A stretch of DNA of 64,000 bases. It comes from JAHJDR01 sp964609965. GTDB lineage: Bacteria > UBA10199 > JADGCS01. Both the position numbers and the translations under genes were made by a program. Below the pieces are notes generated by a model, which did no database searches, had not been told where the DNA came from, and saw nothing but the letters and a program-made list of their open reading frames with translations. The stretch lies in the NCBI GenBank assembly GCA_964609965.1, contig CAZSTS010000002.1:186001-250000 (forward strand), read 5' to 3'. Below, in pieces: positions 40,472 to 50,690 of this stretch (positions within the stretch are counted from its first letter, which is position 1; each line of letters opens with the position of its first letter).

Positions 40472-40588
40472 GGCCTTTTCGGGACCGCATGATTTTGATC
40501 ATACAAAATCACGCTAACAAAAGAATAATGACTCATATTTTAATAAGACATTATTCATTTGTAGTCCCTACAAGACCTCACTTGTTAT
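40461..40588 (+). ncRNA. Structured intergenic element B (three-way junction) in the nuoA-nuoB spacer
   Basis: The outer stem is ATAACAAGTaAGGcCTT with AAGaCCTcACTTGTTAT, then GGGAC/GTCCC (40481-40485 with 40564-40568). Two hairpins follow: GCaTGATTTTG/CAAAATCAcGC (40487-40514) and ACAAAAGAATAATG/CATTATTCATTTGT (40517-40562, one mismatch). The second loop is ACTCATATTTTAATAAGA, sharing CATATTTTAATAA with element A. The sequence after GTCCC, TACAAGA, is also shared. Confidence 0.6.
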
Positions 40589-40621
40589 ACGTCTTAATGA
40601 AAAAAGAGATAGATAATTTAA

Positions 40622-41107
40622 ATGAGAACACTCAAAAACAATTTACCAGAATTTGTTATCACGACTAAGATCGATGACCTTATCAATTGGGGTCGGAAGT
40701 CATCTGTGTGGTATCTTTTATTTGGATTAGCGTGTTGCGGCATTGAGCTTATGCAAACAGGGGGGCCACGTGCTGATCTTGACCGTTTTGGTTCGGTTTT
40801 TCGCGCAACACCCAGACAATCTGATCTCATGATTGTGGCAGGGACATTGTCTTATAAAATGGCAAAGCGAACCAAGCTTCTTTATGATCAAATGCCTGAT
40901 CCCAAATACGTAATTTCGATGGGCAGCTGTGCCAATTGTGGTGGTTTATTTCAGCACAGTTATTCTGTTGTTAAAGGTGTCGATAAAATCATTCCTGTTG
41001 ATGTGTATGTTCCCGGCTGTCCTCCTAGACCAGAGGCTCTTACAGAGGGATTATTAAAAATTCAGGAAAAGATGATGAAGGAAAGGTTTTTAGTAAAAAA
41101 CAAATAA
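40622..41107 (+). CDS. nuoB: NADH-quinone oxidoreductase subunit B
   Basis: A 161-aa subunit holding cluster N2. The ligands are in [15 protein letters not shown] and CPPRPEAL. It is hydrophilic and sits at the interface to the membrane arm. The 150-nt gap from nuoA is filled by element B. Confidence 0.97.
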   Translation: MRTLKNNLPEFVITTKIDDLINWGRKSSVWYLLFGLACCGIELMQTGGPRADLDRFGSVFRATPRQSDLMIVAGTLSYKMAKRTKLLYDQMPDPKYVISMGSCANCGGLFQHSYSVVKGVDKIIPVDVYVPGCPPRPEALTEGLLKIQEKMMKERFLVKNK

Positions 41108-41120
41108 GAGATATTCAAAA

Positions 41121-41167
41121 TTAACCCTGAAAGGGTTTAATAATGTAGCCCAGGGAGAATCCCTGGG
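41121..41167. repeat. Double-hairpin intergenic repeat in the nuoB-nuoC spacer
   Basis: TTAACCCTGAAAGGGTTTAA forms one hairpin and CCCAGGGagaatCCCTGGG a second. Paired hairpins of this AACCCT.../CCCAGGG type are a common dispersed intergenic repeat form in several phyla. The tail serves as leader of nuoC. Confidence 0.7.
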
Positions 41168-41177
41168 AACCAAAATA

Positions 41178-41690
41178 ATGAATAAAACAGAACAAGAAAT
41201 AGCCTCATATATCAAAGAAAAATTTCCTAAGTACTCTCTAGAATGGGTGGAGCCAGAGAACGGGAGCCCTTATCTTTTTGTCCCTGGCGATAGTATTGAT
41301 GAAATCGTAAAGCACCTTAAAGAGACGTGGGAATTTAATTTTGAATCTCTTGTTAACTTGAGCGCTTTTGATGCTACAGAGCATATTGAGCTGACTTATC
41401 ATATTTATTCTTACAGACATCGACATAGATTTACTCTCAAAATCAAAGCCCCTAGATTAAATGGTGAGGTGAATTCAATCGCTTCGGTTTATGGAACAGC
41501 CAACTTTCAGGAGCGAGAGGTTTTTGATCTTTTAGGAGTTAAATTTAAGGGACATCCCAGTCTTACAAGAATTATGATGCCTGATGATTGGGAAGGACAC
41601 CCTTTGTTAAAGGATTATCAAGAAAAAGAAGAGTATGAAGGAATAGGCACAACGAGAGAGCCTTTATTAGCTACTCGCGGCTTGTTCTAA
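41178..41690 (+). CDS. nuoC: NADH-quinone oxidoreductase subunit C
   Basis: A 170-aa peripheral subunit with the 30-kDa signature [15 protein letters not shown] and [38 protein letters not shown]. It is separate from nuoD (4-nt gap), unlike the fused NuoCD of enterobacteria. Confidence 0.96.
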   Translation: MNKTEQEIASYIKEKFPKYSLEWVEPENGSPYLFVPGDSIDEIVKHLKETWEFNFESLVNLSAFDATEHIELTYHIYSYRHRHRFTLKIKAPRLNGEVNSIASVYGTANFQEREVFDLLGVKFKGHPSLTRIMMPDDWEGHPLLKDYQEKEEYEGIGTTREPLLATRGLF

Positions 41691-41694
41691 TATT

Positions 41695-42852
41695 ATGACA
41701 GAAGAAAACAACATAGAAACGCAAGACAGAGTTTTCAAAACCGAAGAAATGGTCATCAACATGGGGCCTCAACATCCCTCTACGCATGGGGTTCTTCGTT
41801 TTGTTGTGACCACTGATGGTGAGGTTTTGCACAAAGTTGTTCCCGACATCGGTTACTTGCATAGAGGCATCGAAAAAATTGCAGAGAAGGTTGGTTACTC
41901 AGGTTTCATGCCTTATACAGATCGAATTGATTATGTGGCGGCCATGACAGCTAATCAAGGTTATGCTATGGCTGTTGAGAAGCTTGCTGGGATCGAAGTG
42001 CCAAAGCGAGCCGAATATCTTCGTATAGTAGCGAGTGAATTGAATCGTATTTCTTCTCATTTAGTCGCTGTAGGGTCACTTGGTCTCGATATGGGCGCTT
42101 CTACACCTTTTGTTCATGCCTTGCGTGAACGAGAAACCATTAATGATCTTTTAGAAAGTCTTTGTGGCGCCAGGCTGACTTATAATTATGTTCGTATTGG
42201 AGGCGTTTCTTTTGATTTGCCTGAGGGTTTTATTGAAAAAGCAACTAACTTCTTAAAACACGTTGAACCTATTATTGATGAGTACAATCGCTTGCTAACA
42301 GATAATAAAATTTATCGAGAGAGATTAGGTGGGGTGGCTGTTATTAGCAAAGAAGATGCCATTAATTATGGCCTCGTAGGACCTAACCTGCGTGGCAGCG
42401 GTCTTCGTTTTGATGTCAGAAAAGACCTCCCTTATTCAGTTTATCCCGAGTTAGACTTTTCTGTTCCTGTTGGAAGAGGTGAAGCTGGAAAAATAGGTGA
42501 TTGTTTTGATCGTTACTACGTTCGTATCGAAGAAATGAAAGAGTCTATTAGAATTTTACGTCAGTGTTTGAGAAAACTCACCGGGTTTCCCACTGGAGAA
42601 ATCATGGGAGAAGTTCCCAGGATAATTAAGCCACCCAAAGGAGAGGTTCTGACTCGAATTGAATCAGCGCGTGGTGATATGGCTTATTGGTTGGTGAGTG
42701 ATGGTACGAAAATGCCTTATAGATTGCATTGCCGTACGGGTTCTTTTACTGCCATGGGAATTATCGAACACTTAAGTTCAGGGCTCATGCTTTCTGATTT
42801 AGTGGCCTTGATTGGGAGTTTAGATATTGTGGCACCAGAGGTAGATAGATAA
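41695..42852 (+). CDS. nuoD: NADH-quinone oxidoreductase subunit D
   Basis: A 385-aa, 49-kDa-type subunit that lines the quinone site with NuoB. Motifs: [24 protein letters not shown] and the C-terminal [13 protein letters not shown]...DIVAPEVDR. Some 12 residues at the N-terminus precede the conserved part. It overlaps nothing and is followed by a short repeat tract. Confidence 0.97.
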   Translation: MTEENNIETQDRVFKTEEMVINMGPQHPSTHGVLRFVVTTDGEVLHKVVPDIGYLHRGIEKIAEKVGYSGFMPYTDRIDYVAAMTANQGYAMAVEKLAGIEVPKRAEYLRIVASELNRISSHLVAVGSLGLDMGASTPFVHALRERETINDLLESLCGARLTYNYVRIGGVSFDLPEGFIEKATNFLKHVEPIIDEYNRLLTDNKIYRERLGGVAVISKEDAINYGLVGPNLRGSGLRFDVRKDLPYSVYPELDFSVPVGRGEAGKIGDCFDRYYVRIEEMKESIRILRQCLRKLTGFPTGEIMGEVPRIIKPPKGEVLTRIESARGDMAYWLVSDGTKMPYRLHCRTGSFTAMGIIEHLSSGLMLSDLVALIGSLDIVAPEVDR

Positions 42853-42888
42853 GGAAACGATAGGCGATAAACGATAATCGATAGTTTG
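42853..42888. repeat. Word-like repeat tract, nuoD-nuoH spacer
   Basis: GGAAACGATAGGCGATAAAC then GATAATCGATAG: four CGATA words in 30 nt. The same CGATAATCG...CGATAGGCGATAGACG words recur at 45200 between nuoJ and nuoK. Confidence 0.55.
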
Positions 42889-42894
42889 TTAAAT

Positions 42895-44124
42895 ATGAAT
42901 AGTTTTATAAACAACATAGTTCTTCAATCTGATTTCTTACAGTCAATGCCGTATTGGCTTGTGTCGATTTGTTTCCAATTGGTTTTTATTTTAATGGTTT
43001 TTATTTTTGTAGCTGTTTTTGCTATGCTAGCTGGTTATGCCGAAAGACGTGTGGCAGGAAGAATGCAATCTCGAATTGGTCCTAATCGTGTTGGCCCACA
43101 AGGCATTTTGCAGTCAGTGGCTGATGGTATAAAGGTGTTTTTTAAAGAAGATGTTATTCCTACTGCTGCTGATCCTATCTTATTTAGACTAGCTCCTTAC
43201 CTTGTCTTTTTAGGAATGTTTCTGGGTTTTGCTGTTATGCCTTTTTCGTCACAGTGGGTTATTTCCGATTTAAAGTTGGGCATTTTTTATCTTTTAGCTG
43301 TCGAAGCCCTTGTTGTTGTAGGGATTGTAATGAGTGGTTGGTCTTCAAATAACAAATGGTCTCTTTTGGGTGGCATGCGAAGTGCAGCACAAATAGTCAG
43401 CTACGAAGTGCCTGTGAGCCTTACCATTCTCATGGTGGTTCTCTGGTGCGGGTCAATGGATATTCAAGAAATTATTTTAAGACAAGGTGCTGCTCCTTGG
43501 GAATGGCATGTTTTTCAAACTCCATTTATGTTTGTAGCCTTTTTTATTCTGTTTATGGGGTCTTTGGCAGAAGGCAACCGCATGCCCTTTGATATGCCCG
43601 AAGCTGAGTCAGAGCTTGTGAGCGGTTATAATACTGAGTACTCTGGTTTTAGATTTGTTCTTTTCTTTTTTGCTGAATTTGCCAATCTTTACTTGATCGG
43701 AGCTCTTGCCACGATTCTTTTCCTCGGTGGTTGGCAAGCAGGGCCTTTACCAGGATTTTTTGTTTCATTATTTGGGGCCGAAAACTCATGGTTTGGTTCA
43801 TTGCTGACAAATGGTATTGAGCTAATAGTCTTTCAGATAAAAACTTTAGCGCTTGTATTCATTGTTATTCAATTGCGGTGGACATTACCTCGTGTTCGTG
43901 TGGATCAACTCATGGTTCTGTGTTGGAAATACCTCGTGCCCATTGCTTTTGTTAATCTTCTGGCCATGAGCCTTTGGTTGGTTATTATTCCTGCTTCATG
44001 GACAAAGGTTTCTGCCATCATCATGACGTTCGTAGGTGTTTTATTATTAGTGAGCTTTTTTAGACGAGTGGTTTGGCACTTAAGATATACAAAATCTAAG
44101 ATAAGATTAAGTCCATTTGCGTAG
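42895..44124 (+). CDS. nuoH: NADH-quinone oxidoreductase subunit H
   Basis: A 409-aa membrane subunit that forms the quinone chamber. It has GYAERRVAGRMQSRIGPNRV, the loop EGNRMPFDMPEAESELVSGYNTEYSG and RWTLPRVRVDQLM near the end. I chose ATG 42895 over an in-frame TTG at 42886. No clear ribosome binding site is seen. The C-terminus is about 60 residues longer than in short homologues. Confidence 0.96.
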   Translation: MNSFINNIVLQSDFLQSMPYWLVSICFQLVFILMVFIFVAVFAMLAGYAERRVAGRMQSRIGPNRVGPQGILQSVADGIKVFFKEDVIPTAADPILFRLAPYLVFLGMFLGFAVMPFSSQWVISDLKLGIFYLLAVEALVVVGIVMSGWSSNNKWSLLGGMRSAAQIVSYEVPVSLTILMVVLWCGSMDIQEIILRQGAAPWEWHVFQTPFMFVAFFILFMGSLAEGNRMPFDMPEAESELVSGYNTEYSGFRFVLFFFAEFANLYLIGALATILFLGGWQAGPLPGFFVSLFGAENSWFGSLLTNGIELIVFQIKTLALVFIVIQLRWTLPRVRVDQLMVLCWKYLVPIAFVNLLAMSLWLVIIPASWTKVSAIIMTFVGVLLLVSFFRRVVWHLRYTKSKIRLSPFA

Positions 44125-44138
44125 TATTGAGATTTATA

Positions 44139-44594
44139 ATGAGCTATTTAGGAAACATATTTACCTCTATTAAAACTGTGTATGAAGGCATGACGATCAC
44201 GTTTTCACATCTCTTTCGTGAGCCCATGACTATTCAATACCCTGATCGCATACCAAGACCAATTCAAGAAACACTTCCCATGCGTTACAGAGGTTTCTTA
44301 GAGGTCGATATGGCAATCTGCACAGGTTGTACTTTGTGCCAAAAAGCTTGTCCTATAGATTGTATTCTCATCGAAGCAGGTAAAGACCCAGAATTAGGTC
44401 GCGTCATGACTCGTTTTGGGGTTGATTTAAGCAAATGTATGTACTGTGGACTGTGCACTGAGCCATGTCCTACGGGCGCCATTCGTTTTACAAGGGAATT
44501 CGAAGGCTCAACGTATGATATCAAAACTCTCTTAGCAGAATTTATTCAAGAGGGTGAAAAGGTTAAGCCTTATAAGGTAGTTAAGAAAAAGTGA
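44139..44594 (+). CDS. nuoI: NADH-quinone oxidoreductase subunit I
   Basis: A 151-aa ferredoxin-like subunit with clusters N6a/N6b: CTGCTLCQKACPIDC and CMYCGLCTEPCPTGAI. The YPDRIPRPIQETLPMRYRG segment is typical for the family. I chose ATG 44139; a TTG at 44127 would add four residues. Confidence 0.96.
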   Translation: MSYLGNIFTSIKTVYEGMTITFSHLFREPMTIQYPDRIPRPIQETLPMRYRGFLEVDMAICTGCTLCQKACPIDCILIEAGKDPELGRVMTRFGVDLSKCMYCGLCTEPCPTGAIRFTREFEGSTYDIKTLLAEFIQEGEKVKPYKVVKKK

Positions 44595-44596
44595 AT

Positions 44597-44655
44597 TGTG
44601 GATAGTGGATAGTGGATCGAAAAAATGATTCACGACCCACGATTCACGACCCACT
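44597..44655. repeat. Word-like repeat tract, nuoI-nuoJ spacer
   Basis: GTGGATAGTGGATAGTGGAT, then ATGATTCACGACCCACGATT and CACGACCCACTC. Both halves are short tandem-like duplications. The tract provides no obvious ribosome binding site for nuoJ. Confidence 0.6.
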
Positions 44656-44660
44656 CAAAT

Positions 44661-45155
44661 ATGGAACAGCTTATTTTTACAATAATTTTTATCGTCACCA
44701 TTGGCTCTGCCTGTGTTGTGGCGTTTAGTAAAAACCTGATTTACTCTGCCTTTGCTCTCATTGGTACGTTTTTAGGTGTTGCGGCAACTTTTATTCTTTT
44801 GCACGCTGATTTTGTGGGATTAGTTCAGGTCGTTGTTTATGCTGGTGGTATATTGGTGCTTATTATTTTTGCAGTGATGCTCACATCAAAAATACAATCA
44901 GGAGAAGAATCAAATCCTGTGATTAATTTTAAAATCGCGATCCCAGTGTTTTCCATTTTTATTTTTTTATTGCTCTATGTGCTCACAGCAAAAATTTGGA
45001 CCTTTAAAGAAAGCATTCCCATGGAAGAGAGTCGTATTTCCGAGATTGGAAACCTTCTTCTGACCGACTATTTGCTGCCTTTTGAGCTTGTTTCTGTTGT
45101 TATGTTAGCTGTTATTGTTGCAGCAGCTATTATAACGAGGAGGCACGTGAAGTGA
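44661..45155 (+). CDS. nuoJ: NADH-quinone oxidoreductase subunit J
   Basis: A 164-aa membrane subunit with five helices and the pi-bulge region HADFVGLVQVVVYAGGILVLIIFAVML. I chose ATG 44661 (MEQLIFTIIF); an upstream ATT-led frame would run into the repeat tract. Confidence 0.95.
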   Translation: MEQLIFTIIFIVTIGSACVVAFSKNLIYSAFALIGTFLGVAATFILLHADFVGLVQVVVYAGGILVLIIFAVMLTSKIQSGEESNPVINFKIAIPVFSIFIFLLLYVLTAKIWTFKESIPMEESRISEIGNLLLTDYLLPFELVSVVMLAVIVAAAIITRRHVK

Positions 45156-45165
45156 TAAGGCGTCT

Positions 45166-45240
45166 CAGGTCACAGGTTGCTGGATGCTGGATGTCAGATA
45201 CGATAATCGCTAATCGATAGGCGATAGACGAGGAACGAAA
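45166..45240. repeat. Word-like repeat tract, nuoJ-nuoK spacer
   Basis: CTCAGGTCACAGGTTGCTGG, ATGCTGGATGTCAGATACG, then ATAATCGCTAATCGATAGGC, GATAGACGAGGAACG. It combines the CTGGATG words of the tract at 10584 with the CGATA words of the tract at 42853. Confidence 0.6.
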
Positions 45241-45244
45241 AAAG

Positions 45245-45544
45245 ATGACGATAACACCTTTTATCATAATGGCCATTTTTCTGTTTTGTCTGGGCATCTA
45301 CATTGTTTGCACCAGATCAAATGCCATTGGCTATCTCATGGGAATTGAGCTGATACTCAATGCAGCGAGCATTAACTTTATCGCGTTCTCTCGTTTTCAT
45401 AACAATGTTGATGGTCAGATTATGGCTTTGTTTATTATTGCTCTGGCGGCTTGTGAATCAGTCATCGCGTTAGCCATTATTATTGGTTTGTACCGACACT
45501 TTAAATCTATTGATACAAAGAATGTGTCGAAAATGAAGAATTAA
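45245..45544 (+). CDS. nuoK: NADH-quinone oxidoreductase subunit K
   Basis: A 99-aa, three-helix subunit with the two buried Glu in MGIELILNAASINFIAF and ALAACESVIALAI. It starts 10 nt after the repeat tract. Confidence 0.96.
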   Translation: MTITPFIIMAIFLFCLGIYIVCTRSNAIGYLMGIELILNAASINFIAFSRFHNNVDGQIMALFIIALAACESVIALAIIIGLYRHFKSIDTKNVSKMKN

Positions 45545-45559
45545 TTGATTCGGAGTTAA

Positions 45560-47668
45560 ATGGAACAGTTCATTATAAATTTTAGTTGGCTCATCCCTGT
45601 TTTGCCTTTGCTCGGTTTTCTTCTTAATGGATTGCCATCAGCTGTTGGTGTTCGCATGCCACGAAAGTATGTTTATTCAGTAGCTTGTGGTTCCATGTTC
45701 CTCTCTTTTCTCATGAGCTTTGCAGTATTTATTGTCTTATTAAATATGCCTTCGGAATCTCGAGAATTCACAAATACACTTTGGTCTTGGATTCACATTG
45801 GTTCTCTCAAAGCGGACATTGCCTTTCTGTTTGATCCCCTTTCAGTCAACATGGCTCTTGTGGTGACTGGCGTTGGATTTCTCATTCATGTTTATTCAAC
45901 AGGGTACATGAGTCATGATGCGAGCTACGCCAGATTTTTTACCTACCTCAATCTTTTTTGTTTCATGATGCTTGTTCTTGTTTTGGGAAACAATCTTTTA
46001 CTTTTATTTGTAGGTTGGGAAGGTGTTGGCCTTTGTTCTTATTTGCTCATAGGTTTTTGGTACAAAGTCAAAGCCAATGGTGTTGCGGGTATGAAGGCAT
46101 TTATTGTGAATCGCATAGGCGATTTTGGTATGATGATTGGTGTCTTGGCTCTTTTTTGGTCTTTGTATCAAGTAGGTTTTCCCACAGTTGTCTTTACTGA
46201 AATGAAGCTTGCTATGATGCCTCTCACTTCTGTGACTATTTTAGGTGTTTCGGCTATCACGATCATTTGTATTTTTCTTTTTATTGGCGCCACAGGAAAG
46301 TCTGCCCAAATTCCTCTCTATGTTTGGTTGCCAGATGCCATGGCAGGTCCCACACCTGTTTCTGCTCTCATACACGCTGCCACCATGGTGACAGCTGGTG
46401 TTTATATGATTGCCAGACTTAATTGGTTGTTTGTTCTTTCGCCAACAGCCTTGATGGTTATTGCTACTGTGGGTGCGCTCACAGCTTTTATTGGAGCGAC
46501 TATTGGTTTTGCTCAGAATGATATCAAAAAAGTTCTCGCGTATTCTACTGTATCACAATTGGGTTACATGATGTTGGCCATGGGTACAGGGGCTTTTGCT
46601 GCTGGTATTTTTCATCTCACTACGCATGCATTTTTTAAAGCTTGTTTGTTTTTGGGATCAGGTTCTGTGATTTTGGCCATGCACCATGAGCAAGACATGC
46701 GTCTCATGGGTGGTTTGAGAAAATATATGCCAAAGACTTTTATCACCTTTGCTGCAGCCACTATTGCGATTTGTGGTATTTTTCCTTTTTCTGGTTTCTT
46801 TAGTAAAGACGAAATCCTATGGCAGGTTTTTGCCAAAGGCTCATATGCAGGTTGGTATTATTTTCTTTGGGTGATTGGTATTGTGAGTGCCTTAGGCACA
46901 GCATTTTACATGGTGCGCTGTGTGGTGATGACATTTTTTGGAAAGTTTAATGGGAATGATGCTGCCATCAAAATACTTGTACACGGAGATTCTCCAGCAC
47001 ATAGTGATCATGGCCACCACGATCTTGTGCCCAAAGAATCGTCTTGGAATATAACCGTGCCTTTGATTGTTTTGGGTTCTCTTGCTGTTATAGCAGGGTT
47101 TCTCAATATCCCTTACATTATCAATAGTGTTTTTGGAGGCCATTCAAGTGGACTTTTTAATGAATGGTTAGGGCCTGTTATTCCTTTGGCCACGCATCAC
47201 GAAGTTCATGCAGCGGAATGGATTCTCATGTTCTTGTCTCTCGCGTTAGCCGCAGGGGGCATGTATGTGGGTTATCTTCTTTATACAAAAAGAAATGACA
47301 TTGTGACAAAGTTTACGACTACTTATTCCAGACTTTATAAGATTGTTTACAATAAATATTTTGTTGATGAGTTTTATCAGGGGTTTTTTGTGAAGGGCTT
47401 GCTCAAGCTTAATCAGTTTTGTGCTTTATTTGATAATGCTGTGATTGATCGGTTTGTCAATCTGACCAGTAAGGTGACTGTCATTTATTCAGTCGTTATT
47501 GGCTGGTGTGATGATTTCTTTGTAGATGGAACGATTAATCTCTTGTCACGCATTGTAGAAAAGACCGGAAAACACGTTAGAAAAATTCAAACAGGTAATG
47601 TGCAACATTATGCTTACACAGTGTTGGCGGGCATTATCGTGGTTATGGTTATTAGGATACTAATTTAG
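45560..47668 (+). CDS. nuoL: NADH-quinone oxidoreductase subunit L
   Basis: A 702-aa antiporter-like subunit. FVGWEGVGLCSYLLIGFWY, the proton-channel Lys/Glu regions and WLPDAMAGPTPVSALIHAATMVTAG are standard. The long C-terminal amphipathic helix follows, and the end includes YNKYFVDEFYQG. A His-rich loop (HGDSPAHSDHGHHD) lies near residue 475-490. The length is normal for the family. Confidence 0.97.
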   Translation: MEQFIINFSWLIPVLPLLGFLLNGLPSAVGVRMPRKYVYSVACGSMFLSFLMSFAVFIVLLNMPSESREFTNTLWSWIHIGSLKADIAFLFDPLSVNMALVVTGVGFLIHVYSTGYMSHDASYARFFTYLNLFCFMMLVLVLGNNLLLLFVGWEGVGLCSYLLIGFWYKVKANGVAGMKAFIVNRIGDFGMMIGVLALFWSLYQVGFPTVVFTEMKLAMMPLTSVTILGVSAITIICIFLFIGATGKSAQIPLYVWLPDAMAGPTPVSALIHAATMVTAGVYMIARLNWLFVLSPTALMVIATVGALTAFIGATIGFAQNDIKKVLAYSTVSQLGYMMLAMGTGAFAAGIFHLTTHAFFKACLFLGSGSVILAMHHEQDMRLMGGLRKYMPKTFITFAAATIAICGIFPFSGFFSKDEILWQVFAKGSYAGWYYFLWVIGIVSALGTAFYMVRCVVMTFFGKFNGNDAAIKILVHGDSPAHSDHGHHDLVPKESSWNITVPLIVLGSLAVIAGFLNIPYIINSVFGGHSSGLFNEWLGPVIPLATHHEVHAAEWILMFLSLALAAGGMYVGYLLYTKRNDIVTKFTTTYSRLYKIVYNKYFVDEFYQGFFVKGLLKLNQFCALFDNAVIDRFVNLTSKVTVIYSVVIGWCDDFFVDGTINLLSRIVEKTGKHVRKIQTGNVQHYAYTVLAGIIVVMVIRILI

Positions 47669-47683
47669 AGGAAGAGTTTTTTT

Positions 47684-49219
47684 ATGGAACATTCATCAAT
47701 TTTAACTTGGATAACGTTTTTGCCTCTTCTTGGCGTTGTGCTGCTTCCCTTTTTGTCGAAGAATCAGGAGTGGCTGGCTAAGTGGTTTGCTTTATTGCTC
47801 GCAGGAATTCAGCTTTTGATGGCGGGGTATATTTTTAAAGTTTTTGATAGTGATCTCGTTGGGTATCAATTGATGCACGGTCCTTATAAATGGATTGAGA
47901 CATTTCACATTCATTATTTTGTAGGGATCGATAGTATCAGCGTGAGCATGGTTCTCCTCACAGCTTTGATCAGTGTTGTGGCCGTGATTGCTTCGTGGGG
48001 CATTGGTAAAAATATCAAAGCCTATTTTGCTCTCTTATTATTACTCGACGTTGGTATGATGGGAACTTTTGTTGCCTTGGATTTCTTTCTCTTTTACATT
48101 TTCTGGGAAATTATGCTTCTTCCCATGTATTTTCTTATTGGTCTTTGGGGTGGCCCCAGACGAGAGTACGCAGCTATTAAGTTTTTCCTCTTCACACTCT
48201 TTGGATCGCTTTTCATGTTGCTTGTTATGTTAGCCTTGTATTTGTACAGCGCAGGCAATTTATTTGATATTACAAAGTTGGCAGATCTCAGCACTCATAC
48301 AGGTCTTTTGGCTATCAGTGATAGTTTTAATTGGTTTAGATTTTTTTGTTGGCTGGGTCTTTTTGTTGGGTTTGCCATCAAAGTACCTATGTTTCCTTTT
48401 CACACGTGGCTTCCTGATGCACACGTTGAAGCGCCTACAGCTATCTCTGTGATTCTTGCTGGTGTTTTGTTAAAGATGGGCACTTACGGCATGCTCAGAT
48501 TTAATTACATGATTTTTCCTGACATCACAGCAACGTGCTCCATGGTTGTTGCGGCTTTTGGTCTTATCAATATTATTTATGGTGCTCTTTGCGCGATGGC
48601 ACAGACAGATCTCAAAAAACTCATCGCTTATTCCTCTATCTCTCATATGGGCTTTGTTTTGTTGGGCATGAGCGCTTTTACTCCAGAAGGTATTAGTGGA
48701 GCTGTTCTCCAAATGTTTAACCATGGTACAATCACAGCGATGCTCTTTATTTTAGTGGGCGTGATTTATGATAGAGCTCATCACCGCGACATTAACGGTT
48801 TTGGTGGTTTGTTTTCAATCGTGCCTCGCTATGGTGTGTGGGTAGCTTTTGCTTTTTTTGCTGCGTTAGGGCTTCCAGGATTGTCAGGTTTTGTGAGTGA
48901 AGTTCTCGTTTTCTTAGGATCTTACCCCACATACCCTGGCTTAACGATTGCAGCACTTAGTGGTGTGATTTTAGGAGCTGCGTATCTTTTATGGACAATA
49001 CAACGCATGTTTTTTGGACCTGCAAATGAAAAATATAAAGACTTAAAAGACATCAGTCTCAGAGAGGTGTTTTCTCTCTTGCCATTAGGTGTGATTGTTT
49101 TGATTTTGGGTGTGTATCCAAAGCCCATGATTGATTTAATCGATTCATCGCTTGTTGCACTCAATGCTAAGATTATGCCTTATATTGATAGTGTACATTC
49201 AATCACGGGAATGTTTTAG
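47684..49219 (+). CDS. nuoM: NADH-quinone oxidoreductase subunit M
   Basis: A 511-aa antiporter-like subunit with FYIFWEIMLLPMYFLIGLWGG, the FHTWLPDAHVEAPTAISVILAGVLLKMGTYG signature and SISHMGFVLLGMSAF. GAGGAAG precedes the start, 15 nt after nuoL. Confidence 0.97.
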   Translation: MEHSSILTWITFLPLLGVVLLPFLSKNQEWLAKWFALLLAGIQLLMAGYIFKVFDSDLVGYQLMHGPYKWIETFHIHYFVGIDSISVSMVLLTALISVVAVIASWGIGKNIKAYFALLLLLDVGMMGTFVALDFFLFYIFWEIMLLPMYFLIGLWGGPRREYAAIKFFLFTLFGSLFMLLVMLALYLYSAGNLFDITKLADLSTHTGLLAISDSFNWFRFFCWLGLFVGFAIKVPMFPFHTWLPDAHVEAPTAISVILAGVLLKMGTYGMLRFNYMIFPDITATCSMVVAAFGLINIIYGALCAMAQTDLKKLIAYSSISHMGFVLLGMSAFTPEGISGAVLQMFNHGTITAMLFILVGVIYDRAHHRDINGFGGLFSIVPRYGVWVAFAFFAALGLPGLSGFVSEVLVFLGSYPTYPGLTIAALSGVILGAAYLLWTIQRMFFGPANEKYKDLKDISLREVFSLLPLGVIVLILGVYPKPMIDLIDSSLVALNAKIMPYIDSVHSITGMF

Positions 49220-49221
49220 TT

Positions 49222-50690
49222 ATGAATAATATTGAATCACTAAAAGCTTATTTTTCGTCAGAGCTTATTTTGTTTTTTGGAGCTATTATTGTGCTCTTGT
49301 TGGCCATGAGACGTGGTTCGAGAGATTCTTTGGCTGCTGGCATGGTTTCGCTTTTTACTCTTGTATTCTCTTTGTTTGCTCTTGTTTCCACCCATTTTGA
49401 AAGCAGTCTTTCTCTTTTTCATGGAATGATTGCCTTAGATCCTTTTGGACAATTTTTTAAGGTCATTGTTATTCTGACAGCCATTGTCACTATTATATTG
49501 GCGAGCAAGTCTCGTGATCTCAAAAACACTCCCAAACCAGAGTTCTGTGTTTTTATTTTAATTCTGACATTAGGTCTTAATATTATGGCTGTGGCGAATC
49601 ACTTGGTCATGATATATCTCGCCATTGAGATGGCCTCATTAGTTTCTTATGTTTTGGCTGCTTATATTGCGGGTGATCTTAGGTCAGAGGAATCTGGTTT
49701 AAAGTATGTTTTGTTTGGTGGAGTGGCAAGTGGCGTTATGATTTTTGGGATGTCTCTTCTTTATGGCCTCACAGGAAGTTTGAGTCTGGTTGATATACGT
49801 CTTTTTCTTTTGAGTAACCCTGTTGATCCTATCATTCTTTTTCTTTCTTTAGTCATGATTTTGGGTGGGTTAGGGTATAAGATGGCGATTGTGCCTTTTC
49901 ATATGTGGTCACCCGATGTTTACGAGGGTGCGCCCATGCCAGTCACTGCTTTTTTAAGTGTAGCGAGTAAGGCTGCTGGTTTTGCAGTAACTTTAAGATT
50001 TTTTCTAGTGGCCTTTGTGGGAACAACCGAATCAGATCTTTGGGTGGCTTTGGGTAATGTAGATTGGCAGATTCTTATAGCGATCTTGTCGGCCATGACA
50101 ATGACAGTAGGGAATGTGATAGCGCTTCATCAAAAGAACATTAAAAGATTTTTAGCGTATTCATCTATCGCGCATGCAGGGTACTTGCTTATGGGACTCG
50201 CTGTGGTTTCTCGAGTGGGCGTTGAAGCGGTCATGTTTTATTTTGCCGTTTATTTATTGATGAACATGGGGGCGTTTTTTGTAGCCACTGTGATTGCCAA
50301 TCAATTTAAGACCGAAAACATGGACGACTATAAAGGGCTCATTTATCAAAGTCCTTTTGGGATATTTTTGGCTTTAAGTCTGGCGGTATTTCTTTTTTCA
50401 CTCACAGGCATTCCTCCTTTTGCTGGTTTTGTGGCCAAGTGGTATGTGTTTAAGGCTGTGATCGATGCCAACCTTATTTGGCTCGCTGTGATTGCAGCTA
50501 TCAATGCATTGATCTCACTTGTGTATTATGTGCGGTTGATTAAGTACATGATGTTTGACGAAAAGCAAAAAGACATGCCTGCCTTAAATACAAATTGGCG
50601 GTATTCTTCACTCATCGCGATTTTTGTTGTGTTGACAGTTTTCTTTGGGATCTACTTTGCACCGCTAGCCAAGTGGGCTCAGGCCTCTGC
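49222..50690 (+). CDS. nuoN: NADH-quinone oxidoreductase subunit N, C-terminus lost in gap
   Basis: 489 codons of the third antiporter-like subunit: YLAIEMASLVSYVLAAYI, FHMWSPDVYEGAPMPVTAFLSVASKAAGF and SSIAHAGYLLMGLAVV. The frame runs into the N run at APLAKWAQAS. Homologues are about 480-500 aa, so only a few residues are probably missing. It is the last visible gene of the nuo operon. Confidence 0.95.
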
